NCBI RefSeq assembly: GCF_004364435.1
Contig: NZ_SOCT01000004.1
Span: 372,001-436,000 of the forward strand
Length of the DNA: 64,000 nt
Reading direction: 5' to 3'
Source: Pseudomonas sp. LP_7_YM
Lineage (GTDB): Bacteria > Pseudomonadota > Gammaproteobacteria > Pseudomonadales > Pseudomonadaceae
Position numbers and translations under genes: made by a program. Under the pieces are notes generated by a model. It worked only from the letters and a program-made list of their open reading frames with translations. It was not told where the DNA came from and did not search any database. How positions within the stretch are numbered: the stretch's first letter is position 1; each line of letters starts with the position of its first letter. Shown in pieces: positions 1 to 14,263 of this stretch.

Positions 1-423
1 GAGCGCAACAGCTATAGCATCCTGCCGCGTGAACACGTGCTGTGTCTGGCCGAAGACGAAGCCGACTTGCTGACGCAGCTGGCTGCTGTGCTGGCGGTGG
101 GCAGCACAGCAATCATCCCGGATAACGAGCTGAGCAAGTCGCTGTACAAGCGTCTGCCAAAGGAGGTCCAGGTGCGGATCAAGCGGGTGGCTGACTGGAG
201 CAAGGACGACGTCGTTATAGAGGCCGTCCTGCACCACGGCGATTCCGACCAGTTGCGTGCGGTTTGTGAACAGGTCGCACAACGCGCGGGCGCTATCGTC
301 GGCGTTCATGGCCTGTCCAAAGGCGAAACCGGCATCGCGCTGGAGCGTCTGGTGATCGAACGCGCGCTGAGCGTGAACACTGCGGCTGCGGGTGGTAATG
401 CGAGCTTGATGACCATCGGGTAA
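1..423 (+). CDS. putA: PutA C-terminus (bifunctional proline dehydrogenase / P5C dehydrogenase), partial
   Basis: This is the 3' end of an open frame that enters from the left edge; 140 codons are visible before the TAA stop. The residues match my memory of the extreme C-terminus of long Pseudomonas PutA, including the run VIERALSVNTAAAGGNASL just before the stop. PutA oxidises proline to glutamate in two steps with FAD and NAD+ at the inner membrane face; long forms also bind DNA through an N-terminal domain that is outside this window. The visible part belongs to the C-terminal aldehyde dehydrogenase-like region. No catalytic residues are in view, so the call rests on sequence recognition of the tail only. 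Confidence 0.88.
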   Translation, partial: ERNSYSILPREHVLCLAEDEADLLTQLAAVLAVGSTAIIPDNELSKSLYKRLPKEVQVRIKRVADWSKDDVVIEAVLHHGDSDQLRAVCEQVAQRAGAIVGVHGLSKGETGIALERLVIERALSVNTAAAGGNASLMTIG

Positions 424-424
424 A

Positions 425-441
425 GCCCCTATCGCTGGGGC
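425..441 (+). terminator. Short GC hairpin just after putA, weak terminator candidate
   Basis: GCCCC pairs with GGGGC around a 7-base loop, starting two bases after the putA stop codon. No T-tract follows, so it is not a clear intrinsic terminator. From here to about 660 I see no gene; the short open frames have no ribosome site or recognisable product. Confidence 0.35.
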
Positions 442-660
442 GTAGCTTGGCGGATTCATCCGCGATGCGGTGGTGCAACTGATGATTCTGTCGGATGTAC
501 CAGCCTCTCGCGATTGAATTCGCCCTCACAGTTCGTTGGCATGCATGCTGGAACCCTCCGCGAACGTTCACTGGTATCCCGCAGCATTGATGCCCGGCTT
601 ACGAAGCCGTGGCACGGGGCTGTCTTGAAAATCGCCATTTCCTGCAACAAATCTCCTCTC

Positions 661-680
661 TTGTAGGCCCTTTCTTACAG
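661..680. promoter_or_regulatory. TTGTAGG...CTTACAG inverted repeat upstream of DUF6124 leader
   Basis: TTGTAGG and CTTACAG form an imperfect inverted repeat about 100 bases ahead of the structured leader. I recall similar TTGTAGG-type palindromes upstream of other Pseudomonas genes of this family, so it may be an operator or part of the promoter region. This is inference; no clear -35/-10 pair was identified. Confidence 0.35.
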
Positions 681-782
681 CCTCATCTCTTTCTCACGAA
701 GGACATTTCCTAGAAACTCTCACCCTCTTGTGCCGTGGAATTTCGATCTCTAGGCTGCGTCGGTCGCTGAACATCAGCGTCC

Positions 783-968
783 GGGTTTAGCAGCCTGAAA
801 TTGTTTCCAATGGCCAGCAAACCGCTTTATGGCGGCTTTGCGCGGGGCACGTTCGCGTGCACTGGTTTTTGGCCTTTGGGACCAGTCTGCTAACCCGTGT
901 CAAAGCCGCCACCTTTTTTCGTTTAGCAGCGAAGCTACGGTGGCCTTACCCATCCAAAGGTCTACGAA
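783..968 (+). promoter_or_regulatory. Structured 5' leader of the DUF6124/DUF3077-type gene
   Basis: Three nested or successive stems are visible. GGGTTTAGCAG (783-793) can pair with CTGCTAACCC (887-896). Inside it, GCACG (847-851) and CGTGC (856-860) close a TTCG tetraloop. A third stem is GCCACC (908-913) with GGTGGC (939-944), with TTCG/CGAA (918-921/930-933) inside. The start codon of the small gene follows at 969. I recall a closely similar leader, including the ATGGCGG...GCGCGGG part, ahead of many DUF3077/DUF6124 genes in Pseudomonas, so it is probably a functional RNA element, but its role is unknown to me. Confidence 0.55.
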
Positions 969-1181
969 ATGGTCAAAGTCACCCCTGATCCACCCGACAA
1001 ATCCCTCGAAGAATCCCTCGCCCATGCGTCAGGCCTGCTGCGGTGCGCCCACGCTTCGGCCTGCGAAAGCGCGGAAAACCTCACCGGTGTGAAACGTGAT
1101 CTGGCATTCTCCGTGGTCCATCTGATCGACATGGCAAAAGCCGTTGTCGATCGTTCGCTGGATGCAATAGAGGTGCCTTAA
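969..1181 (+). CDS. Small DUF6124/DUF3077-like protein
   Basis: A 70-residue protein starting MVKVTPDPPD. The family, common and often multicopy in Pseudomonas, begins with M(F/V)KVTPNPP and has no established function. The ATG is preceded by AAGG with an 8-base spacer. The rest is a short helical, mildly acidic polypeptide ending KAVVDRSLDAIEVP, with no signal peptide or membrane segment. It is monocistronic and follows a long structured leader, which suggests post-transcriptional control. An overlapping frame starting at 829 reads through the leader into this gene in another phase and could be a leader peptide, but I do not annotate it as a gene. Confidence 0.7.
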   Translation: MVKVTPDPPDKSLEESLAHASGLLRCAHASACESAENLTGVKRDLAFSVVHLIDMAKAVVDRSLDAIEVP

Positions 1182-1218
1182 AGCTCGGCCCAGAGCGCTG
1201 CTGGAGGGGCGATTCAAT

Positions 1219-1244
1219 CTGTGGGAGTGGGCTCATTCCCACAG
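1219..1244. repeat. REP-like palindrome
   Basis: CTGTGGGA and TCCCACAG flank a 10-base centre, giving an 8-bp perfect inverted repeat. The TGTGGGAGTGGGCTC core resembles the dispersed REP elements common between genes in Pseudomonas. It lies between the small gene and the acyl-CoA dehydrogenase and could also act as a weak terminator. Confidence 0.55.
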
Positions 1245-1373
1245 GTCCAATTGCTTGCTCGAACTGCATTTGGCCCTGGGGTTCTACCTCTGCATCACCC
1301 AAATCAATCTTGCTGTTCACCCCCGCAGCGCCCACCTAGACTCCACGGCACTCCAACCACAGGTAATGCCGCC

Positions 1374-3176
1374 ATGTCCGAGACGCTGCTCAGTTCGCGC
1401 AACCTGGCTTTCGAGCTGTATGAAGTGCTGGACGCCGAAGCCCTGACCCAGCGTGAACGTTTCGCCGAGCACAGCCGGGAGACCTTCGATGCGGCGATTA
1501 CCACGGCGCGTACTCTTGCCGAGAAATATTTCGCTCCGCACAACCGCAAGAACGACGAAAACGAGCCGCGCTACGAGAACGGCGAAGCGGTGCTGATTCC
1601 CGAAGTGAAGCCGGCGGTGGATGCATTTCTCAAGGCCGGCTTTCTCAATGCCGCGCGCGACTTCGGGGCAGGCGGCATGCAACTGCCCACGCTCTTGTCG
1701 CTGGCCTGTTTTGCGCACTTTCAGGCGGCGAATGCGGCTTCGACCTCGTACCCGTTCCTGACCATGGGTGCGGCAAATCTGATCGAGCAATTTGGCAGCG
1801 AAGAACAGAAGCGACGCTTTCTACAGCCCATGATCGAGGGGCGCTTCTTCGGCACCATGGCGTTGACCGAACCCCACGCGGGCTCGTCACTGTCGGACAT
1901 CCGCACGCGCGCAGAGCTGACGCAAGATGGCAGCTACCGCCTGCGTGGCAACAAGATATTTATCTCCGGTGGCGATCATCCGCTGTCGGAAAACATCGTC
2001 CATCTGGTGCTGGCGAAGCTGACCGATGCGCCGCCCGGTGTGAAAGGCATCTCGCTGTTCATCGTGCCGAAGTTTCTGGTCAACGATGACACCAGTCTTG
2101 GCCCGCGCAATGATGTGTTGCTCGCCGGACTATTTCACAAAATGGGTTGGCGCGGCACCACGTCGACCGCCTTGAATTTCGGCGACAACGGAAATTGTGT
2201 GGGCTACCTGATCGGCAAGCCGCATCAGGGCCTCAGCTACATGTTTCAGATGATGAACGAGGCGCGAATCGGTGTCGGCATGGGTGCCGTGATGCTGGGT
2301 TACGCCGGGTATCTGTACTCGCTGGAATACGCTCGCCAGCGTCCGCAAGGTCGTCTACCCGACAGCAAGGATCCTGAAAGCGCGCCGGTTTCGATCATTC
2401 AGCACGCTGATGTGAAGCGCATGCTCCTGACCCAAAAGGCCTACGTCGAAGGCGCGTTCGATTTGGGGCTGTATGCGGCGCGCCTGTTTGACGACACCCA
2501 GACTGGCGAAACCGAAGAGCAGCGCCAACTGGCCCACGAACTGCTGGATCTGCTGACCCCTGTCGTCAAATCCTGGCCTTCGGCGTTTTGTTTGAAGGCC
2601 AATGAATTGGCAATCCAGATCCTTGGCGGCCATGGCTACACCCGCGAATATCCGGTCGAACAGTACTACCGCGACAACCGCCTGAACGCGATTCATGAGG
2701 GCACTCACGGCATCCAGTCTCTGGATCTGCTGGGCCGCAAGCTGCGCCAAAACGGCGGCGCAGGACTCAAACAACTGGTCCGGCTGATTGCCGATACCTG
2801 TCAACGCGCTCAGGAGTACGCCTCATTGAGCCCACTGCGTCAGCCCCTGGAGAAGCTCGTCACCAACTTGCAGGCTGTGACGCTGGAACTGTTGATGGAC
2901 ATGGCTCAAGGCAAGGTCACCGCAACATTGGCCAACTCGGCGTTGTACCTCAAGGCCTTCGGTCATACGGTCATCGGCTGGCGCTGGCTGGAACAGGCGA
3001 TACGTGCGGAGAAAGGCTTGAGCAAGGGCGATGCCGCAGACGCCGGGTTCTATCAGGGCAAGCTGCAGGCGGCACGGTATTTCCTTACATGGGAAATACC
3101 GGCCTGTCATCATGAACTGGCGTTGCTGCAAGCTCGTGATGACGTGTGCTTGTCAATGCTGGATGAGTGGTTCTGA
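1374..3176 (+). CDS. Acyl-CoA dehydrogenase (DmdC/FadE5-like, about 600 residues)
   Basis: A flavoprotein that oxidises acyl-CoA to 2-enoyl-CoA with FAD. The ATG at 1374 (MSETLLSSRNL) is chosen because the upstream extension of the frame is not protein-like. Visible family features are the N-terminal helical part, the FAD/substrate segment GTMALTEPHAGSSLSDI, and the catalytic-base region IHEGTHGIQSLDLLGRK, where the glutamate of EGT is the expected base as in DmdC-type enzymes. The extra C-terminal helical domain explains the 600-residue length compared with about 380 in short-chain types. In PAO1 the equivalent position holds a similar gene (PA5020, from memory). The substrate is unknown. 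Confidence 0.88.
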   Translation: MSETLLSSRNLAFELYEVLDAEALTQRERFAEHSRETFDAAITTARTLAEKYFAPHNRKNDENEPRYENGEAVLIPEVKPAVDAFLKAGFLNAARDFGAGGMQLPTLLSLACFAHFQAANAASTSYPFLTMGAANLIEQFGSEEQKRRFLQPMIEGRFFGTMALTEPHAGSSLSDIRTRAELTQDGSYRLRGNKIFISGGDHPLSENIVHLVLAKLTDAPPGVKGISLFIVPKFLVNDDTSLGPRNDVLLAGLFHKMGWRGTTSTALNFGDNGNCVGYLIGKPHQGLSYMFQMMNEARIGVGMGAVMLGYAGYLYSLEYARQRPQGRLPDSKDPESAPVSIIQHADVKRMLLTQKAYVEGAFDLGLYAARLFDDTQTGETEEQRQLAHELLDLLTPVVKSWPSAFCLKANELAIQILGGHGYTREYPVEQYYRDNRLNAIHEGTHGIQSLDLLGRKLRQNGGAGLKQLVRLIADTCQRAQEYASLSPLRQPLEKLVTNLQAVTLELLMDMAQGKVTATLANSALYLKAFGHTVIGWRWLEQAIRAEKGLSKGDAADAGFYQGKLQAARYFLTWEIPACHHELALLQARDDVCLSMLDEWF

Positions 3177-3281
3177 ATCCGCTTTCCTGGCGCAACGAAA
3201 TGCTTGACCGCAGGCACAACGAACCTTCCGTCAGCCTGGCCAGCGTGCGTCTAAGGTGACGCTCATCAGAACATTCGGAAT

Positions 3282-6200
3282 TCACCGTCTCCAGGAGTTT
3301 TCTGCGCCTGCCGTTATCTTCAATCGCGAACCGAAAGGGGCATAGAACGCAGTCACTTCATGGTAAAGGTCTTCGTAAGCAGTTGCCCTTATGCCGGGAG
3401 TCGGTCTGAGCTGACCATCCAGTAGACCTGCATAGTCCGGACGTACCTGCTTCAACGTGTCGAGAAGAAGCCGCGGCCCCGTCACATCGAAGATCCTGGA
3501 CATATACGGGTCGACCCCGTCGACTTTCACCGAACCCACCTTCGACAACTCGTCGAGGGCCTCGCGCTCAGTCATGAACCGCGAATAGAGTTCCTCTTCC
3601 ACCGCCCTCAAGACGGGATTACCCGGTTGGCTGGCAAAATGGCTGTTTCCCGGGCCGAAATAAGACATATGCGGAGATGAAACGGGGGCACCCATCAACA
3701 CATCGCTTGGCCCCGCATCAAGCGCCGCACCCGCAAAGGGCATCACGATTACATCATCGCAATCCATGTAGATGCCTCCGTACTCACGAATCAGGCGGTA
3801 TCTCAAAACGTCCGACGCCGCGGCCAGATTCTGTCCGTCGCCTTCACGGAAGTACCGAAAAGGCACACCGGTATGTTCTTCATCGAGAAAGCGCGTAAAG
3901 AACGACTCTTCCGCGAGCGGCGAAACCTTCATGTTCGGATGCTCAGCAAACGCTGTCTGTAGCCACCGCAAATTCCCGTCGGCGGCAGCATGGTCGATAT
4001 CGATGTGAAGGACGAACTTAAGCTCGGGGTTATTTTCGATGTTTGCCTTGATCGTATCGATCAACCCCTCGCGAGGCGCCTTGGCCCCCAGCCAGATCTG
4101 GTGGACTGTCCTCTCCACGGCTTGCGGATTTTTTGGATAACCCGGCAAGCGCGGGAACTGGTAGCTGTACCATTTGACCGGGCTGTTAAGGCCGGGCCTG
4201 GCTTTGGCGAATGCCTTGAGGCTGCCTCGCTTCCAGACGCCCTTGTTGTTGAGCCACATCACTTCTTTGACATTGACCCTCCAGCAACCGACATCCGCGT
4301 CATACGAGACCGGAGTGCCATTGGCGAAATGCCGATCAACCAGATTGCCCCAGCCATCCCCTGCGCTGCGTATCTCGATACCATCCATGGCGATGTCGGT
4401 GAGCAGTTGAGGCTGTGGCTTCGCCAGCACGATATCCGGCTTGCTGACCTCAGGCATGATCCCGATGCCAGGTGCCACTTCGATGTAACTGTCACCGCCA
4501 CGCAGCCCGGGCTTTACGTCGATATCCGAGTAATAACCCTTGATCTGCTTGATGTAGGGACCTTTGATAGCCGTATCGTCCATAGAGACAATCCGGTACT
4601 GCTTGTAACTGGCAACTCTCTGGACCGGGTAGATTTTGGAATGCACGCGCGCGAAGTAACGGGTGACCCCTGATGCCCGGCTCTTGACAGTATAGACAGC
4701 GCCGAAATCATCGACCTTCCAGACGCCACCCGATTCGAGGGGCGCGTTGTATTCAAACTGAGCAAGTTCGGCCCGCAGGTCAGGCCGCAGCGAGCGCAGC
4801 CCTTCCGGTTCGACGCCAAACGCGGCAATGCTGTCATAGGCCGCCTCACGATGGGCTTTAAGGGCTTGGCGCTGCAGCTCCTGTGCATGAAGACGCAACG
4901 CACTTTCCTTCGCTGACTCGCCAGCCTGCTCCCGCGCTTCGGCTGCCAACTGCGCCTCAAGCCGTTGCTGCTTGCCGAGCGCCGCAGCTTGCTCGCCGGT
5001 ACTGCGGCCCTGAATCATCTGCCCGACCTCATCCGCCGCGCCCGGCGCGATTTCATTCCCCGCCCGGATTGCTGCGCCTGCCAGTCGGCTGACCGCTGCT
5101 ACGCCCTCGATAGCTGCCGGCACCGCGTTGAATAAGCCAAAAACGATACGCCCCGCTCCCTGCTGTTTTTCCTCATGGGTTCGGCCGTGCACCATTTCAT
5201 CAATACCCAGGCCCGTCAGCGCCAGAGACATCGCCGCCAGCGGCGCCCAAAGGTAGGGTGCCACCATGGCGACTGCGCCCGTCACCGCGATGGCATTGCT
5301 CAGGGCCAGTGTGGCGATCTCCTTGTTATAGTCCCCGCGACTGCGGATCAGCTGCAGGCCGTCCGACGCGAGCCGGTCATGCAGGCTCTTGCGAAAGTGC
5401 GAGAACGGATAGGGCCAGAGCGCGGGACCCAGGGTGATTTCCCTGGAAGGCCACCAATGCCCGGTCGCATCGTTGAGTCGGTGTGGATGGGCGGCCAGCC
5501 CCGCCAGCGTCGTAGCAAGACCGCTCAGAAAGGAACCGTCAGGCTCATCTTCTGCCTTGAAGTGAGCCTCCAGCGCTTTGCGTCGACGCACGTCCTTGCA
5601 TTGTCGGACAATCCAGTCGCGCAACTGCGATATGTCCTTGAAACCATGAAGTGGCGAAGAGTTGCCAGGGATATACAGGACGAACCGACCGGTTTTCTCA
5701 TGTTCGATGACGATGATGTCAGTCGAGGCATATCGGTATAGAACCAGCTCCCGGAACGTAACCGTCGAGGGCAAAGGCGCATGTTTGAATACATCGAAAG
5801 TAAGGGTCTCCCATCGCTGCCCTTCATTGAGCCCTATCGCCTGGAGTACCAGCACCTTGTCTTCGGTACTCAACGAACCCTCGGCGTGCTGCACATAGGC
5901 CGACTTCAGCAGTGCCGCCTTCAGCAGCAGGTGATAATCAGCGCCGTGTTTGCTCCAGAACTGTTTCAGCGAGGCTTGGTAAAGCGATTGCAGGTCAGCC
6001 TCCCAGACAAAACGCTTGAATACCTTGGGATCGATAGCGACCTGGGTCGATGAGTCGAATCGCTGAGGGTCGGTCTTGCGGTAGATGGCTTCGTAGGCGA
6101 AGCAGTCCGCCAGATACAGTGGGGCCTGGGAAATGCGCACCGGATAGCCGCCGTCTCTGTAGTCACGCAGATGACCCAAGTGCTCGAAAAACTGGCCGTT

Positions 6201-6656
6201 GCCTTCCTGCTGCCAGTTGCGCATCAGTGCATCGGTCAGCGTCATGGAGTAAGCAATATTTGCTCGCTTGGGCTCCCCGCCTGGTTCCTGGATGTACAGG
6301 GTAGCGATCAACAGGTGATCGGGGTTTGTGTCGTCTCCAAGATGCTGTGCGACAAACTCTCTGGCCTTGAGAAAGGCGAACCCGTGGGGGGCGTAGTAAC
6401 GCACTTTCTGGCGAGCAATGAAGTCTTGCAGGAGAAGGGGAGCTGGCGCCCCGACTGCGACGTTCGGGTTGAAAGCCTCTGCGCCGGAAAAACCGTCTGC
6501 CACGCGCGGTCTGACAGCGCCATCGTGGTGGTGGTCAATGCTGGTGGCATGCAGGCCCTGCGCAAGGTCCATCCTGCGCATTAACCCTTCGCGCGCGTGA
6601 CTGCCTGTCGCGGCACCGATCAATTGGTGAGTGAGTCCATTCTTCATTTTTGACAT
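3282..6656 (-). CDS. Putative glycosylating toxin: dermonecrotic-toxin-like N-terminus, TcdA/TcdB-type glycosyltransferase C-terminus
   Basis: A 1124-residue protein. Residues from about 852 to the end form a glycosyltransferase domain of the TcdA/TcdB (GT44, DXD sugar-binding) type: HQIWLG near 852, NLAAASDVLRYRLIREYGG around 945-960 and the metal-binding YMDCDD at about 963-968. In Clostridioides toxins this fold transfers a sugar from UDP-sugar to host GTPases. The N-terminal half resembles the DUF6543 dermonecrotic-toxin region found in large Pseudomonas proteins. A hydrophobic stretch around 450-540 could insert into membranes. A coiled, Ala/Gln/Glu-rich part follows at about 545-610. 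There is no signal peptide, and no hrp box is seen upstream. The ATG at 6656 lacks a good ribosome site; 6647 is an alternative. It sits alone between core genes. Target and secretion route are unknown. Confidence 0.75.
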   Translation of the reverse strand: MSKMKNGLTHQLIGAATGSHAREGLMRRMDLAQGLHATSIDHHHDGAVRPRVADGFSGAEAFNPNVAVGAPAPLLLQDFIARQKVRYYAPHGFAFLKAREFVAQHLGDDTNPDHLLIATLYIQEPGGEPKRANIAYSMTLTDALMRNWQQEGNGQFFEHLGHLRDYRDGGYPVRISQAPLYLADCFAYEAIYRKTDPQRFDSSTQVAIDPKVFKRFVWEADLQSLYQASLKQFWSKHGADYHLLLKAALLKSAYVQHAEGSLSTEDKVLVLQAIGLNEGQRWETLTFDVFKHAPLPSTVTFRELVLYRYASTDIIVIEHEKTGRFVLYIPGNSSPLHGFKDISQLRDWIVRQCKDVRRRKALEAHFKAEDEPDGSFLSGLATTLAGLAAHPHRLNDATGHWWPSREITLGPALWPYPFSHFRKSLHDRLASDGLQLIRSRGDYNKEIATLALSNAIAVTGAVAMVAPYLWAPLAAMSLALTGLGIDEMVHGRTHEEKQQGAGRIVFGLFNAVPAAIEGVAAVSRLAGAAIRAGNEIAPGAADEVGQMIQGRSTGEQAAALGKQQRLEAQLAAEAREQAGESAKESALRLHAQELQRQALKAHREAAYDSIAAFGVEPEGLRSLRPDLRAELAQFEYNAPLESGGVWKVDDFGAVYTVKSRASGVTRYFARVHSKIYPVQRVASYKQYRIVSMDDTAIKGPYIKQIKGYYSDIDVKPGLRGGDSYIEVAPGIGIMPEVSKPDIVLAKPQPQLLTDIAMDGIEIRSAGDGWGNLVDRHFANGTPVSYDADVGCWRVNVKEVMWLNNKGVWKRGSLKAFAKARPGLNSPVKWYSYQFPRLPGYPKNPQAVERTVHQIWLGAKAPREGLIDTIKANIENNPELKFVLHIDIDHAAADGNLRWLQTAFAEHPNMKVSPLAEESFFTRFLDEEHTGVPFRYFREGDGQNLAAASDVLRYRLIREYGGIYMDCDDVIVMPFAGAALDAGPSDVLMGAPVSSPHMSYFGPGNSHFASQPGNPVLRAVEEELYSRFMTEREALDELSKVGSVKVDGVDPYMSRIFDVTGPRLLLDTLKQVRPDYAGLLDGQLRPTPGIRATAYEDLYHEVTAFYAPFGSRLKITAGAENSWRR

Positions 6657-6889
6657 CCATGTCAGTTGTAGGAGATGCGCAGCTTGAACCCATCGGCGAT
6701 ACGGTGTGCATTAATTAATTACTCATCTGGCACACCGGGTTTGTACGGCGGGCAGAGAAGCTTGTATCTCCGATAAGCGGGATTAAGCTTTGACAGTGAA
6801 CCAATTCAACGGGTTAAATCCGTTGGCACGCGGGCTGCATGGTCAGCTTGCCGGATGTATCTGATCTTTCTTTGTCTGGAGTACCGCCC

Positions 6890-8632
6890 TTGGATGCAAC
6901 GACCATCAACAGCCTGTTCCTGATCGGCGCGTTGCTGGTGGGCGCAAGTATTCTGGTTAGCTCGCTGTCGTCACGTCTCGGCATCCCGATTCTGGTCATC
7001 ATCCTTGCGGTCGGCATGGCCGCAGGTGTCGATGGTGGCGGAATCATTTTCGACAATTACCCCACGGCGTATCTGGTCGGCAACCTCGCGCTGGCGGTCA
7101 TCCTGCTGGACGGCGGCCTGCGAACGCGGGTGGCAAGTTTCCGTGTGGCGCTCTGGCCCGCACTTTCGCTGGCGACGGTCGGCGTTCTGATCACCACCGG
7201 CCTGACCGGCATGGTCGCGGCCTGGCTGTTCGACCTGAACATCGTTCAGGGCTTGCTGATCGGCGCCATCGTCGGCTCCACCGACGCTGCAGCGGTGTTC
7301 TCGCTGTTGGGCGGCAAGGGCCTGAACGAGCGGGTGACGGCGAGCCTGGAAATCGAATCCGGCAGTAACGACCCGATGGCGGTGTTCCTCACGGTAACGC
7401 TGATCGACATGATTTCCAGCGGCCAGACCGGGCTGCACTGGAGCTTGCTAGGGCACCTGATTCAGGAGTTCGGCATCGGCGGCATCATCGGCCTGGGTGG
7501 CGGCTGGCTGATGCTGCAACTGGTCAACCGCATCAATCTGGCCAACGGCCTTTACCCGATTCTGGTCATCGCCGGTGGTCTGGCGGTGTTTGCGCTAACC
7601 AACGCCATTCACGGCAGCGGCTTCCTGGCTGTGTATCTGTGCGGCCTGGTGCTGGGCAACAAGCCCATCCGCAGCCGCCACGGCATTCTGCACATGCTCG
7701 ACGGCATGGCGTGGCTGGCACAGATTGGCATGTTTCTGGTGCTGGGGCTTCTCGTCACGCCTCATGACCTGCTGCCGATCGCGCTGCCTGCGCTGGGTCT
7801 GGCGCTATGGATGATTCTGGTGGCACGGCCGCTCTCGGTGCTGGTCGGCCTGATGCCGTTCCGGGTGTTTCACGGCCGTGAGAAGGCTTTCATCGCGTGG
7901 GTTGGCCTGCGCGGGGCGGTGCCGATCATTCTGGCGGTGTTCCCGTTGATGGCGGGCCTGCCCCAGGCGCAGTTGTTCTTCAATCTGGCGTTCTTCATCG
8001 TGCTGGTCTCACTGCTGGTTCAGGGCACGAGCCTGCCGTGGATGGCCAAATGGCTGAAAGTGACGGTTCCGCCTGATCCTGCGCCGATCTCCCGCGCCGC
8101 CCTGGAAGTTCATGTGACCAGTGAATGGGAGCTGTTCGTTTATCGCCTCGGTGCGGAGAAATGGTGCATCGGTGCAGCCCTGCGCGAGCTGAAAATGCCT
8201 GAGGGCACGCGGATCGCAGCGCTGTTTCGGGGTGAGCAATTGCTCCATCCGTCGGGCAGCACGGTGCTGGAGACCGGCGACTTGCTCTGCGTGATCGGCC
8301 ACGAGCATGATCTACCGGCCCTCGGCAAGCTGTTCAGTCAGGCTCCGCAACGGGGTCTGGACCTGCGCTTCTTTGGCGACTTCGTCCTCGAGGGAGACGC
8401 GCAACTCGGCGCCATCGCAGCCTTGTACGGGCTCAAGCTCGACGGTCTGGATCAGAACATGCCGCTGAGCCAGTTCATCATCCAGAAGAATCGCGGCGCC
8501 CCGATCGTGGGCGACCAGATCGAATGGAACGGAACTATTTGGACAGTTGCAGTGATGGAGGGGAACAAGATCCTCAAAGTGGGCGTCAGATTCCCGGAAG
8601 GCAGCCGCCCGGGTCCCGGGTTGTTCCTCTAA
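6890..8632 (+). CDS. nhaP2: K+/H+ antiporter NhaP2 (CPA1 family)
   Basis: An inner-membrane cation/proton antiporter. The TTG at 6890 is preferred: it follows GGAG with an 8-base spacer and gives [17 protein letters not shown], matching the start of E. coli NhaP2/CvrA, and a length of 580 residues against 578 in E. coli as I recall. An upstream ATG at 6839 would add 17 atypical residues. About a dozen hydrophobic segments fill residues 1-390. The segment [12 protein letters not shown] carries the acidic transport-site residues typical of CPA1. After the membrane part comes a soluble TrkA-C-like domain (about 400-490), thought to sense nucleotides or K+, and a final CorC-like stretch. It is transcribed away from the toxin gene. 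Confidence 0.92.
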   Translation: MDATTINSLFLIGALLVGASILVSSLSSRLGIPILVIILAVGMAAGVDGGGIIFDNYPTAYLVGNLALAVILLDGGLRTRVASFRVALWPALSLATVGVLITTGLTGMVAAWLFDLNIVQGLLIGAIVGSTDAAAVFSLLGGKGLNERVTASLEIESGSNDPMAVFLTVTLIDMISSGQTGLHWSLLGHLIQEFGIGGIIGLGGGWLMLQLVNRINLANGLYPILVIAGGLAVFALTNAIHGSGFLAVYLCGLVLGNKPIRSRHGILHMLDGMAWLAQIGMFLVLGLLVTPHDLLPIALPALGLALWMILVARPLSVLVGLMPFRVFHGREKAFIAWVGLRGAVPIILAVFPLMAGLPQAQLFFNLAFFIVLVSLLVQGTSLPWMAKWLKVTVPPDPAPISRAALEVHVTSEWELFVYRLGAEKWCIGAALRELKMPEGTRIAALFRGEQLLHPSGSTVLETGDLLCVIGHEHDLPALGKLFSQAPQRGLDLRFFGDFVLEGDAQLGAIAALYGLKLDGLDQNMPLSQFIIQKNRGAPIVGDQIEWNGTIWTVAVMEGNKILKVGVRFPEGSRPGPGLFL

Positions 8633-8670
8633 ACTGCCCACCTCTCTCCTGATTGTTCGACCCGGTGTCT

Positions 8671-13551
<4,881 letters not shown>

Positions 13552-13691
13552 TGGTGTGGGAGTCAGATCAGGCAAAGGTTGCGACGGCGTTGTGTGGGAA
13601 GCTGCCTGAATGACCTCTGGCCTGCTCTCGACTTGATAAAACCACGATCAAGCTCCACTTATCGTCATCAGCCTTTTTCCAGGTAGCCGAA

Positions 13692-14126
13692 ATGTCCGAG
13701 CCTCTTCATATTCCCTGCCCCCACTGCAATGGTCTGAACCGCATACCTGCCGAGCGACTGGCGGATCAGCCTAAATGCGGACGCTGCAAACAGCCGGTGT
13801 TGCTGAACAAGCCGTTCAACCTGACTCAAGGCGACTACGCCAGCCAGATCAAGGGTGATCTGCCGCTGTTGGTGGACGTCTGGGCGGGGTGGTGCGGGCC
13901 GTGCAAATCCTTTGCGCCGACGTTCGAGCAGGCGGCAGCTCAACTGAGTGGGCGCGTACGCCTGGCCAAACTGGACAGCGAAGCCAATCAGCAGTTGTCG
14001 GCGCAACTGGGGATTCGCTCGATTCCGAGCCTGATCCTGTTCAAGAACGCCCGCGAAGTAGCGCGGCAGAGTGGTGCGCTACCGCTTCAGCAATTGACGG
14101 CATGGCTGGCGAGCCAGGGAATTTGA
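13692..14126 (+). CDS. trxC: Thioredoxin 2 (TrxC)
   Basis: A 144-residue cytoplasmic disulfide reductase. The N-terminal zinc finger has two CxxC pairs, CPHC (about residues 9-12) and CGRC (about 34-37). The thioredoxin fold follows with active site WCGPC near residue 71 and the cis-proline loop IRSIPSLILF. The extra N-terminal finger distinguishes TrxC from TrxA. In E. coli trxC belongs to the OxyR regulon; I see no clear OxyR site here. It is separated from selO by about 140 bases that contain no gene. Confidence 0.95.
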   Translation: MSEPLHIPCPHCNGLNRIPAERLADQPKCGRCKQPVLLNKPFNLTQGDYASQIKGDLPLLVDVWAGWCGPCKSFAPTFEQAAAQLSGRVRLAKLDSEANQQLSAQLGIRSIPSLILFKNAREVARQSGALPLQQLTAWLASQGI

Positions 14127-14263
14127 AGGCGCTTTCTTCCGGCATTGAAGCACTTGCCTGCTTTTCCGGTAGGACACGTCTGAATGCGCATCCTGGCCCT
14201 ACGAAACACGCATTCATTGCCTAGGGTTAGCCGTTCTCACGGATGACGCAGGGGCGGCAAACG

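Noticed and set aside
6657..6838. Possible hrp box for the toxin gene
   Set aside because: No GGAACC-N15/16-CCAC pattern is found on the minus strand here, so type III regulation is not supported.
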